A stretch of DNA of 19,259 nt from NCBI GenBank assembly GCA_023260935.1, contig JALQTL010000404.1:1-19259 (forward strand), in the 5' to 3' direction. Made by a program: the position numbers and the translations under genes. Below, piece after piece: positions 8,577-16,228 of the stretch (position 1 is the first letter of the stretch; each line of letters starts with the position of its first letter). Source of the stretch: Paracoccaceae bacterium (lineage in GTDB: Bacteria; Pseudomonadota; Alphaproteobacteria; Rhodobacterales; Rhodobacteraceae). The notes below the pieces were generated by a model. It was given only the letters and a program-made list of their open reading frames with translations, was not told where the DNA came from and made no database searches.

Positions 8577-8797
8577 CGCGATCTTGTATGCTCCCGGAGT
8601 GAAGGATTTCTCAGACGGCAGGGACGCAACTGGCCAGACCGGCGGATAACATGCCCCTGACCGGGCAGGCAAGCGCGCGTCCCCGCCGGTCTTGCAGCTA
8701 ATGCTGGCACAGGTCGGCAAAGATCATTATTGTTTTCGTAACGGTGCAGGGTCAGGTTTCAACCCTCGCGCGAATGAAAGATGGAAAGAAATAGGCC
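8577..8797. promoter_or_regulatory. Divergent intergenic region between the two halves of the capsule exporter
   Basis: This 221-bp gap separates the minus-strand kpsM-like operon from the plus-strand kpsE/kpsT-like pair, so promoters for both must lie here or within the adjoining coding starts. The only AT-rich stretch is about 8721-8740 (AGATCATTATTGTTTTCGTA), the most likely promoter core. On the minus strand a TTGAAA at about 8757-8762 is followed by only weak -10 candidates. I could not fix a confident -35/-10 pair for either direction and see no strong long palindrome. Confidence 0.35.
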
Positions 8798-10480
8798 TTG
8801 GTCAAGATTTCTGCGTTTCCAACTCCCGGACAGCAACCCGGCGGAGATGGTTCGGCAACAGATCCCGGGTCGCCGGACAGACGCCTTGCTTTGACTGAAA
8901 ATCCTTCCGCGCAACGGCATCCCAACACGGAAAGCGCAGGGGAAACGGCCTTGCCGAACACCGGGACGCAAACAGCAGGCCCGGCGGCAACGGGTCCAAT
9001 GACGGCGCCGACCAAGGGTCTTTCCGTCCTGCCCAGCCTGAAGCCGGAAGCGACGCCGCGCAAACCCGCGTCCCCCCTGCCCTTGCAGGAAACAGACAAG
9101 GCGACCGCGCACGCAAGCCGGGATCCAGCCAAGGAAAGCGCCCCCCAAACGCGCCAACCATCTGCATATGTGCCCCCCCCGTTGCAGACACCGAAGGCCC
9201 CGCCCTCATCCAAGGCCCCCGCACTGGGCGCCCCCCATGTTGCGGCATCAGCCAATCGGGCACAGCCCGTCCCGCCGGTGCCAGTCAAGTTTCCCGCCAC
9301 GCCTGTCCCCGTGGCCCCTGCAAAAACCCCGGCGATCACCGGCACAACATCGCTGACAACCTTCCGCCCGCCGGCCAGTGTCAGCAGGATGCGGCCCCGG
9401 CACATGGCGCTGGTGGCGACCTTCGTGCTGATGGTTCTCCTGCCCACGCTGGTGTCTGCGTGGTATCTCTGGGCGCGGGCAGTGGATCAGTATGCGTCGA
9501 ACCTTGGCTTTTCGGTTCACCGTGAAAACACCATGTCGGGCCTGGGTATACTTTCCGGCCTCTCCAGCCTTTCCGGTTCCAGTTCGTCCGATACCGATAT
9601 CATCTTCAACTACATCAACAGCCAGCAACTGGTGACCGAGATCGACCAGGAGATTGGCCTTCGGGCGCTTTGGGCAAAACCTGCCGACGACCCGATCTTC
9701 CGTTTCGATCCAGACCAGCCCATCGAAGAGCTTGTCAAATACTGGAAAGACATGGTGAACGTCTATTATGACAGCTCTACCCGTCTGATCGATGTCCGGG
9801 TTCTGGCGTTCACGCCGGAAGATGCGCAGAAGATCGCTCAGGCAATCTTTTCCAAGTCGACGGTGATGATCAACAACCTCAATGACATCGCCGCGAATGA
9901 CAATCTGCGATATGCAACCGAGGAACTGGACCGCAGCCGGGCCGAGGTCATCCGTGCCCGGCGGGACATGACCCTGTTCCGCAACCAGTACCAGATCGTT
10001 GACCCCGAATCCGAGATTGTCGCGCAATCCAGCATCCTTGCAAGCTTGCAGCAGCAGTTGGCAGAGAACCTGATCAATCTTGATCTGCTGCGGGACGGAA
10101 GTTCCGCCGCAGACCCCCGCATCCCTCCCCTTGAAAACCGAATTCGGGTGATCGAGGAACGGATCATGGCCGAAAAGGCGAAAATCGGCAGCGATGCGGG
10201 TGGCGAGGTCTTTGCCGATGTGCTGGCCGAATACGAACGCCTCGCCGCCGAACGGCTGTTCGCGGAGAACGCCTATCAAGCCGCACGCGCCGCCTATGAG
10301 ACATCCCTGGCCGAAAACCGCCGCCAAAGCCGCTATCTGGCGGCCCATGTCTTGCCGACGCTGGCGGAATCCTCCGAATATCCTAAGCGCATGACACGGC
10401 TTGTCCTGATTGCCGGATTCTTGTCGATGGTCTGGGCCATCTCGGCGCTGATCGTCTATTCGCTTCGCGACAGGCGCTAG
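8798..10480 (+). CDS. kpsE: Capsule export inner-membrane/periplasmic protein, KpsE/CtrB/BexC-like
   Basis: This 560-residue protein belongs to the polysaccharide co-polymerase-like export family. A transmembrane segment at about 203-225 (MALVATFVLMVLLPTLVSAW) is followed by YASNLGFSVHRE, a long periplasmic region with helical heptads (about 370-520), and a second membrane segment near the C-terminus (about 533-555) ending in SLRDRR. In the E. coli KpsE system this protein links the inner-membrane exporter to the outer-membrane channel. The first 200 residues are an unusual cytoplasmic tail very rich in proline, alanine and threonine. The start is uncertain: the frame opens at a TTG right after an in-frame TAG, with only a weak ribosome site, and the next in-frame ATG is at 8999 (residue 68). 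The gene precedes the ATPase gene by 22 bases, so the two are probably co-transcribed. Confidence 0.88.
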   Translation: MVKISAFPTPGQQPGGDGSATDPGSPDRRLALTENPSAQRHPNTESAGETALPNTGTQTAGPAATGPMTAPTKGLSVLPSLKPEATPRKPASPLPLQETDKATAHASRDPAKESAPQTRQPSAYVPPPLQTPKAPPSSKAPALGAPHVAASANRAQPVPPVPVKFPATPVPVAPAKTPAITGTTSLTTFRPPASVSRMRPRHMALVATFVLMVLLPTLVSAWYLWARAVDQYASNLGFSVHRENTMSGLGILSGLSSLSGSSSSDTDIIFNYINSQQLVTEIDQEIGLRALWAKPADDPIFRFDPDQPIEELVKYWKDMVNVYYDSSTRLIDVRVLAFTPEDAQKIAQAIFSKSTVMINNLNDIAANDNLRYATEELDRSRAEVIRARRDMTLFRNQYQIVDPESEIVAQSSILASLQQQLAENLINLDLLRDGSSAADPRIPPLENRIRVIEERIMAEKAKIGSDAGGEVFADVLAEYERLAAERLFAENAYQAARAAYETSLAENRRQSRYLAAHVLPTLAESSEYPKRMTRLVLIAGFLSMVWAISALIVYSLRDRR

Positions 10481-10502
10481 GTTCTGGGAAACGGCCCGCA
10501 CA

Positions 10503-11159
10503 GTGATCCGTCTTCGTAACCTGACAAAGACCTATCGGCTTGATGGTGTCGCAAAGACCGTCATCCGGCAGGCCAATCTTGTGATCCCGGCACAAACCTC
10601 TGTCGGTCTTCTGGGGCGCAATGGGGCCGGGAAATCCACCTTGTTGCGTCTGATTGCAGGAACGCAGGTGCCCACCTCGGGCGAGATCATCGTGGATGGA
10701 ACGGTCTCATGGCCGGTGGGCTTTGCCGGCAGCTTCCACGCCGATCTGACCGGCGCGCAGAACACCCGTTATGTTGCGCGGATTTACGGCATCGACAGCA
10801 ACGAACTGGTCAGCTTCACCGAAGATTTCGCGGAACTGGGCCCGCATTTCAACCTGCCCCTGCGCAGCTATTCCTCGGGAATGATCTCACGGCTCGCCTT
10901 TGCCGTCTCGATGGGGATTTCCTTCGATTTCTATCTTGTGGACGAAATCACCGCCGTTGGCGACGCGGCCTTTCGCAAGAAGTCGAACGATCTTTTCCTG
11001 TCCCGCATGTCTTCGGCCGGGGCAATTGTCGTCAACCATACCATGTCTGTCATCCGCGATCTTTGCACCAAGGCCATGGTGCTGGACGATGGCCAGTTGC
11101 ACTGGTTCGACGATGTTGATGAGGCAATCCGGTTCCACAACGAACGGATGCTGAACTAA
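10503..11159 (+). CDS. kpsT: Capsular polysaccharide ABC transporter ATP-binding protein, KpsT-like
   Basis: The 218-residue protein has all the expected ABC ATPase elements. Walker A is GRNGAGKST at 38-46, the signature is the YSSGM variant at 123-127, Walker B is FYLVDE at 143-148, and the H-loop histidine is in NHTMS near 179. The YSSGM signature, the short length and the MIRL-NLTK-Y opening are typical of KpsT/Wzt-like exporters. It should hydrolyse ATP to drive glycan export through the KpsM-like permease encoded divergently at 7749-8576. Translation starts at a GTG with GGGAAACGG a little far upstream. Opening residues match the family, so the start is convincing. There is no C-terminal glycan-binding domain as in Wzt, which fits group 2/3-type capsules rather than O-antigen caps. 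Confidence 0.93.
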   Translation: MIRLRNLTKTYRLDGVAKTVIRQANLVIPAQTSVGLLGRNGAGKSTLLRLIAGTQVPTSGEIIVDGTVSWPVGFAGSFHADLTGAQNTRYVARIYGIDSNELVSFTEDFAELGPHFNLPLRSYSSGMISRLAFAVSMGISFDFYLVDEITAVGDAAFRKKSNDLFLSRMSSAGAIVVNHTMSVIRDLCTKAMVLDDGQLHWFDDVDEAIRFHNERMLN

Positions 11160-11184
11160 AGGCGGCAGAATGGTCATTCACGCC

Positions 11185-11199
11185 TCGGGCAAGGCCCGA
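11185..11199. terminator. Weak hairpin between convergent kpsT-like and RTX genes
   Basis: TCGGGC, a three-base AAG loop and GCCCGA form a perfect six-pair stem between the stops of the two convergent genes. No T-run follows on either strand, so intrinsic termination would be weak. Position and symmetry are the only support. Confidence 0.35.
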
Positions 11200-11215
11200 A
11201 CCGGGCGCTCACGCT

Positions 11216-13945
11216 CTATAGAAACGCGATCCGATCTGTCAGCAGTGCCAGGGTGGAAACTCCTTCCAGCCTGAGACCGTCACCAAAACCGAAATCGAAA
11301 TACACATCGCCCTCAACCACCGTCGCATGCGACAGGGCCGATGCAACAGTGGTCAAGCCACCACCAAGGGAAGGATCAAGGATCAACCAGTCTTCGCTTG
11401 CGGAAAAATCGGTGATGCGGTCCTGACCACGGGTAAAGACGAAATGATCTTCGCCTGGCCCACCTGACAACAGGTCATCCCCTTCCCCGCCCATAAGCGT
11501 ATCCCGTCCTTCCCCACCGGAAAGGCTGTCGTGCCCCCCGCGACCGTCCAGAAGGTCGTCTCCTTCGCCCCCGGAAAGCATGTTCGCCGCCCCCTGCCCG
11601 CGGATCACATCTGCCCCAAGGCCACCGAAGACAGCTTCGAAGTTCAGGACATGATCCGCCCCCCCCGCCCCGGTGGCCGAGTTGCGCGCCAGATCGACAA
11701 ACACGGGGGCGGTCATGTCCCAATAGGCCAGCAGATCAAAGCCGGGCCCGCCATCCAGCAGATCGGCCCCCATGCCCCCGATCAAGACATCGTCGCCCTC
11801 TTCGCCGAAAAGCCGGTCATCCCCGCCGCGCCCCGACAGCGTATCGTTACCCCAGCCACCCCGGATCTCGTTGCTGCCATCGTCGCCCCACAGAGCATCA
11901 TCGTGAAAACTGCCCCACAGCGCTTCGACCCCATCGAACTGGTCGCCAGCCGCGATGCCGGTATTGCGCCCGTGAAACAGCAGGTCGACGATCACGCCGG
12001 AAGGGCTGTCCCAATAGACCACGGTGTCAAAGCCTTCGCCGCCCGAAAGCGTATCTGCCCCCGGGCCGCCTGACAGGATGTCATCACCCGCCCCGCCTTC
12101 CAGCAGATCATTTCCGGCGCGGCCTTCCAGCTTGTCGTTCCCTCCGTGCCCTGAAAGCACATCGCCCCCGGCCGATCCGCCAAGAACATCGCGCCCCGCC
12201 CCGCCGGAAAGGCCTTCGATGGCTTCGATCACCATCCCCGCCGCCCAGCCATGGGGCTGCACCGCGAAGATCATGTCAAACCAGATGTCCTCACCCGCTT
12301 CGCTGAAATCCAGAACATCGATCCCCCCGCCACCATCGATCGTATCGGGGCCGGCAGAGACCATGAAACGTTCGTCCAGGTCAGAACCGAAAATAAGGTC
12401 GGGCAGGCCCGTGCCATACCAGACCCCGTCCGAAAGAAAGGGCTGCGGCACCATGCGCCACAGGTCCAGATCGATGGCGGCGCGGAGGGTTGCCGCATCC
12501 AGCGGCGTGCCGGCGGCGCTGCGCAGCACCACTACCTCGTCCCGCCATTGAAGAAGCGCGCCGCTGGCGGTGGGGGTGATCGCCAGATCATGCACCGAAT
12601 AAAGCCGCCCCCAACTGGTCAGATCGATCCGGTCCTGACCGGGCTCGAAATCCTCGATCCTGTCCTCGGCGCCATCACGCCCCAGAACGAAAAGATCGGC
12701 GCCCGCGCCCCCGGTCAGGGTATCCCGCCCGGCGCCATCGACAAGGATATCGTCACCGGCCGCGCCCATCAGCACATCATGTCCGGCCCCGCCCGAAAGA
12801 AGATCGGCCCCCGCCCCGCCAATCAGCGTATCGTGCCCCGAGCTGCCGATCTGGGGCGGCAGCAGGCTGGGCAAGGGCACGCGCAACCAGCCAAGGGCCG
12901 GCCGTTCGCCCCCCACAAAGACATCAAGGGCGCCGGCGTTGAAACGGGCGGTCAGCGCTGTCACATCCTCCAGCGCCAGCCCCACCGCATGTTCGATCTG
13001 CCCGGTCTTGATCAGCCGGCCATCCGGCAGCAGGACGAAAAGCGTGATCCCGTCGTCACCGCCCCCCGCCAGCACGAAAACCCAGCCCGAGGCCGAAACC
13101 ACCGACAAGGCCTGAACTGTCTGGAACCGGGTCAGCAGCGTATCGCCGACATGATCGACCAACCGCAGCGATCCGTCCGCCAGAACCTGCATCACGCTGA
13201 GCGTGGATGATCCGGCGGCTGCGACGATCAGGAAATCAACCCCGCCGATCTGCGCGGCCTCCACCGCGACGGGGCCGGCCATGCCAAAGCCGTCTGCCAT
13301 CCCCAAACCGCCGGTCTGCACCAGTGTGGCGCCCGCATCGATGCGGAACAACGCCACCTCTCCCGCCTCTTGCGAAAGCGCCACCAGATGCTGCTGCCCG
13401 CCAAAGGTGATCTGCTTCAGCGCGGTGATATCGCGGCTGTCGCCTTCGGCCCCGAAGGCCACGGGTTCCAGTTCAACATAGCGGTTCGACGGGCCAAGCA
13501 TGAAGGTGCGGATCACCGATTCCGACGCACGGGCCGCGAAATGGACCGGCGTGCCCCCCACAGTGGCAAATTCAACGGCCGACAGAACGCCCGAAGGAGA
13601 TCCGCGCAGGGTGATCAGGCCGCCGATTTCCCCCGCAGCCGAAAGCTGATAGCCCGACACGCGCGAGGTATAGCCGCCCGCTACCCAAACCCCCGGCACC
13701 CCGCCAAGGGTCTGCAAGGAAAGGCTCATCGGGGCGGGAAGATAGCCTGTGGGCGCTATCGCCAGCGCCGATTGCAGGGCAAGCGATGACGTGCCGATGC
13801 GCAGGGAAACCAGCCCGCCACCCGGCCGGGTAACCCCCAGCAGGACAGGCCCCCCCGCCAGATCGGCAATCAGAAGATCCGTCACCCCCGCAATCATCAC
13901 CGGATCGGCGGCGGCAAAGGTCTGGATCGGCTGGAAGCTGTGCAT
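11216..13945 (-). CDS. RTX calcium-binding protein with propeller-like N-terminal half
   Basis: This 909-residue protein has two parts. Residues 1 to about 365 contain repeating strands such as GGVPGVWVAGG, VDFLIVAAAGSSTLSV and WVFVLAGGGDDGITLF, spaced like blades of a beta-propeller. From about 368 onward there are roughly two dozen nonapeptide RTX repeats of the GGxGxDxLx type in several blocks, such as GGAGADLLSGGAGHDVLMG. Inserts reading FDTVVYWD and FDLLAYWD divide the blocks, and the end resembles the serralysin C-terminal domain (VFTRGQDRITDFSASEDWLIL). There is no N-terminal signal peptide. RTX proteins are normally exported by a type I secretion system that recognises the C-terminus and fold when they bind calcium outside the cell. 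No such exporter is in the window. A surface, adhesion or matrix role is possible, and no catalytic motif was seen. Confidence 0.9.
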   Translation of the reverse strand: MHSFQPIQTFAAADPVMIAGVTDLLIADLAGGPVLLGVTRPGGGLVSLRIGTSSLALQSALAIAPTGYLPAPMSLSLQTLGGVPGVWVAGGYTSRVSGYQLSAAGEIGGLITLRGSPSGVLSAVEFATVGGTPVHFAARASESVIRTFMLGPSNRYVELEPVAFGAEGDSRDITALKQITFGGQQHLVALSQEAGEVALFRIDAGATLVQTGGLGMADGFGMAGPVAVEAAQIGGVDFLIVAAAGSSTLSVMQVLADGSLRLVDHVGDTLLTRFQTVQALSVVSASGWVFVLAGGGDDGITLFVLLPDGRLIKTGQIEHAVGLALEDVTALTARFNAGALDVFVGGERPALGWLRVPLPSLLPPQIGSSGHDTLIGGAGADLLSGGAGHDVLMGAAGDDILVDGAGRDTLTGGAGADLFVLGRDGAEDRIEDFEPGQDRIDLTSWGRLYSVHDLAITPTASGALLQWRDEVVVLRSAAGTPLDAATLRAAIDLDLWRMVPQPFLSDGVWYGTGLPDLIFGSDLDERFMVSAGPDTIDGGGGIDVLDFSEAGEDIWFDMIFAVQPHGWAAGMVIEAIEGLSGGAGRDVLGGSAGGDVLSGHGGNDKLEGRAGNDLLEGGAGDDILSGGPGADTLSGGEGFDTVVYWDSPSGVIVDLLFHGRNTGIAAGDQFDGVEALWGSFHDDALWGDDGSNEIRGGWGNDTLSGRGGDDRLFGEEGDDVLIGGMGADLLDGGPGFDLLAYWDMTAPVFVDLARNSATGAGGADHVLNFEAVFGGLGADVIRGQGAANMLSGGEGDDLLDGRGGHDSLSGGEGRDTLMGGEGDDLLSGGPGEDHFVFTRGQDRITDFSASEDWLILDPSLGGGLTTVASALSHATVVEGDVYFDFGFGDGLRLEGVSTLALLTDRIAFL
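11440..12845 (-). repeat. RTX nonapeptide-coding repeat tract
   Basis: About two dozen imperfect 27-base units encode GGxGxDxLx calcium-binding turns. They form one block near 12690-12845 and further blocks from about 12340 down to 11440, separated by serralysin-like linkers. The repeats diverge at the DNA level, and they also produce long spurious open frames on the opposite strand. Confidence 0.85.
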
Positions 13946-14051
13946 GGCGCCGCCAGGCCCCCTTTGGGTCCGCTATCTGGGGGCAAGGGTCAGGGGGAAA
14001 GCTTATCCCGGGTTTAAGGGGAGGCTGTTACGGGCCCGTCATTTCCGACGA

Positions 14052-14089
14052 ATTTTATTCAAGTCGCAGGCTTGCGCGATTGCATCGCG
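14052..14089 (-). promoter_or_regulatory. Possible RTX-gene promoter with palindrome at the -35 position
   Basis: Reading the minus strand, TAAAAT (plus 14052-14057) matches the -10 consensus at five of six bases. Seventeen bases upstream, where a -35 would lie, is one arm of the perfect inverted repeat CGCGAT-TGC-ATCGCG (14075-14089). The arm is a poor -35, so this could be an activator-dependent promoter or an operator. It lies about 110 bases before the RTX start, in a 215-bp divergent gap that also serves the GT2 gene. Support is from sequence only and is weak. Confidence 0.25.
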
Positions 14090-14160
14090 GCCCGATCAAG
14101 GGCTAGGTCGTTCCAGCCTCCCTGCCCGCCCCTTACGCCACACCAAAGAACCGCAAGCCC

Positions 14161-15099
14161 GTGCCCCCCGCCCCAGACCTTCCCCCGGTGCTGATCCTGA
14201 TGGCCACGCTGAACGGCGCGGCGCATCTGCGGGCGCAGCTGGAAAGCCTTGCCGCGCAGACGCATCGGAACTGGGCGCTTTGGGTTTCCGATGACGGATC
14301 AACGGATGATACCCGCGCCCTGCTGGCAGGATTTGCGCGCCAGCATCCCGTGCATCTGGTCGAAGGTCCGCGCACCGGCAGTGCCGCAGCCAATTTCCTG
14401 CACCTGATCTGCCATCCCGACCTGCCGACAGATCGCCCTGTGGCGCTGTGCGATCAGGATGATGTCTGGCTGCCGGAAAAGCTGGCCGCCGGCCTTGGCG
14501 CATTGGCGCAGGCCGGGGCAACGGACCCGGCGCTTTATGGCGCCGAAAGCCATCTTGTGGCTGAAGACCTGCGCCCTTTGTCCACCTCTTCGGCACGGGG
14601 GGCCCGGCCGGGGTTTGGCAATGCACTGGTGCAGAACCTGTTCAGCGGCCACACGTCAATCCTGAACCCCGAGGCTTTGGCACTTGTGCGCCGCGCAGGC
14701 CCGCAGCCCGGCGTGCCCTTCCATGACTGGTGGATCTATCAACTGATCTCCGGCGCGGGGGGGCATCTGCACCTCGATCCGCGGCCGATGGCGCTTTACC
14801 GCCAGCACGGCGCCAATGCGCTTGGCGCACGGCAGGGGCTCGGGGGCGGCCTCTCGCGGCTGGCCTCGCTCGACAGGGGCGAATTCCGCCGCTGGAGCGA
14901 GGCCAACCGCACCGCATTGGCAAGCGTGGCCGATCTTCTGACGACCAGCGCCCGGGAAACCCTTGCCGCGCTGACCGCGCCCGATGTGCCCCGCTCAGGG
15001 CTGGCGCGGGCGCGGTTGTTCCGCCGGCTGGGGCTGGTGCGGTCCAGCCCCGCCGGGACGGCTGCCCTTTTGGCGGCGGCCTTCATGGGCCGGGCCTGA
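14161..15099 (+). CDS. Family 2 glycosyltransferase
   Basis: The 312-residue protein is a GT-A fold inverting glycosyltransferase. The N-terminal strand ILMATLNGAAHLRAQLESL (about 11-30) is followed by the nucleotide-binding SDDGSTDDT at 43-51. The metal-binding region is DQDDVW at 98-103, and HDWWIYQL near 188-195 is a rhamnosyltransferase-like acceptor/catalytic-region motif. It would transfer a sugar from a nucleotide-sugar donor, and the D-Q-D-D-x-W and H-D-W-W pattern is common in rhamnosyltransferase-like members, though donor identity cannot be read from this. The GTG start at 14161 has no strong ribosome site, but the family's first strand follows closely. The gene stops 11 bases before the convergent DUF2793 gene ends. 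Nearness to the capsule exporter suggests a glycan role. Confidence 0.9.
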   Translation: MPPAPDLPPVLILMATLNGAAHLRAQLESLAAQTHRNWALWVSDDGSTDDTRALLAGFARQHPVHLVEGPRTGSAAANFLHLICHPDLPTDRPVALCDQDDVWLPEKLAAGLGALAQAGATDPALYGAESHLVAEDLRPLSTSSARGARPGFGNALVQNLFSGHTSILNPEALALVRRAGPQPGVPFHDWWIYQLISGAGGHLHLDPRPMALYRQHGANALGARQGLGGGLSRLASLDRGEFRRWSEANRTALASVADLLTTSARETLAALTAPDVPRSGLARARLFRRLGLVRSSPAGTAALLAAAFMGRA

Positions 15100-15110
15100 A
15101 CCGGCGCGGA

Positions 15111-16151
15111 TCAGAACCAACGCCCGACCGCCATCGCCGAAAAGGCCACCGGCCCCGCCAGACTGGTGGCCGAAATCACCCGCAGGCCGGCGGAACTTCC
15201 CGTTGGCGCGGCATCCGCCACCACCCATGCCCCACCGCTCTGCACCATCCCCGTCACGACCGGAGGTGCGGCAAAAGGTGCCGGAAAGTCCCATGCCACC
15301 ACGGCCGAACGGAACAGCGCGCCCACAGCGGTTGCGGCGTTGGCCGCCGACAGACCCGCAAAGGTGCAGATCTGCGTGCCGTCGGCAAAGCGCAGATAGC
15401 TGCCCCCGCCAGCGGTCCCGCGTTCCATCACCGCGCCGGTCGGCGTGCCGGCCACCTGCGCCACGCTGCCCACCACCCCCGTGCCGGTCAGCGCGCCGGT
15501 AACAGTCAGGCCCTTCGGGGCCGTCACAGCGCCCGTGGCACCGTCGGCCTGAAGCGCGGTGTGAAAGGTGGCGCCATCCGGGCTGACCTTGATCTGGAAA
15601 TCATCGCCCGCCACCGTGCCCATTTCGGCCCGCCCCGAAAATCCGGTCTGGAACAGAAGGCTGGCCGTATCCCCCGGCGCGGCCTTATTCAGCTTGACCT
15701 GCATTCCAGCCCCGGCGTGGTTCATCAGCACCGCCGGGCTGGAAACCACCAGCCGGTTCGTCGCGTCCGCGGCCCCGCCAATACCCAGCGATCCGGCCCG
15801 CAAATCGGCATCGGCTGCCACAACCCAAGCCAGCCCATCGAACACGGCCATCTGGCTTTCCGCCAGAACATGGGCCTGCCAGCCGCGCTGCGCGGGGATG
15901 AAGGTCCAGCCGCCATCCTCGGCCACGGCAATCTGGCCGTCCTTGCCGGCCCAATCCCCAACCGCGCCAGGCCCGACGATATGACGCAGACCATCGACCA
16001 GCGTGGACGGGGCTTCCGTGCGGTCACGGTCCTGCACCACCAGTTGCACAAGCACATCCAGAAGCCGCACCGCTTCGTTATGGGTCACATGCTTTTGCGC
16101 CTGCGCGGGCAGGATGAAGGGAATCGACAGGATCGGGCTTTGGTCGGGCAT
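15111..16151 (-). CDS. DUF2793 protein, tail-fibre/GTA-head-spike-like
   Basis: This 346-residue protein opens with IPFILPAQAQKHVTHNEAVR (about 10-29), the hallmark of DUF2793, followed by a block with WTFIPAQRGWQAHV. The rest is alanine-, glycine- and threonine-rich with few charged residues, and a late FAAPPVVTGMVQSGGAWV segment is typical of phage receptor-binding or fibre proteins. From memory, DUF2793 proteins occur near phage-like genes in Rhodobacterales, and head-spike proteins of the Rhodobacter capsulatus gene transfer agent that bind the capsule may be related. That link should be checked. The ATG at 16151 has a good ribosome site (AAAGGTGAGCC). No other phage or gene-transfer-agent structural gene is in the window. 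Function here is unproven. Confidence 0.82.
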   Translation of the reverse strand: MPDQSPILSIPFILPAQAQKHVTHNEAVRLLDVLVQLVVQDRDRTEAPSTLVDGLRHIVGPGAVGDWAGKDGQIAVAEDGGWTFIPAQRGWQAHVLAESQMAVFDGLAWVVAADADLRAGSLGIGGAADATNRLVVSSPAVLMNHAGAGMQVKLNKAAPGDTASLLFQTGFSGRAEMGTVAGDDFQIKVSPDGATFHTALQADGATGAVTAPKGLTVTGALTGTGVVGSVAQVAGTPTGAVMERGTAGGGSYLRFADGTQICTFAGLSAANAATAVGALFRSAVVAWDFPAPFAAPPVVTGMVQSGGAWVVADAAPTGSSAGLRVISATSLAGPVAFSAMAVGRWF

Positions 16152-16228
16152 GGCTCACCTTTGGACTGCGGTTGACCAGACCCTAGGAATCCCATGGTTC
16201 AGAAGCCCTTGCCGGACCGGTCGCTGCA

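Noticed and set aside
7590..8660. Plus-strand open frame of 356 codons opposite the permease
   Set aside because: It is rich in Gln, Arg and His as expected from antisense of a hydrophobic permease, and has no domain signature.
9248..10501. Minus-strand open frame of 417 codons opposite the KpsE-like gene
   Set aside because: No recognisable domain, and the opposite strand carries a coherent membrane protein with two membrane segments.
11440..12845. Repeated short units that could suggest a CRISPR array
   Set aside because: The units are 27-base codons for GGxGxDxLx peptides with no constant spacer/repeat alternation; they are RTX repeats.
14730..16175. Long plus-strand open frame of 481 codons
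   Set aside because: It is arginine-, proline- and alanine-rich and has no family features. It runs across the end of the GT2 gene and the whole DUF2793 gene, both of which have clear motifs, so it is a GC-driven shadow.
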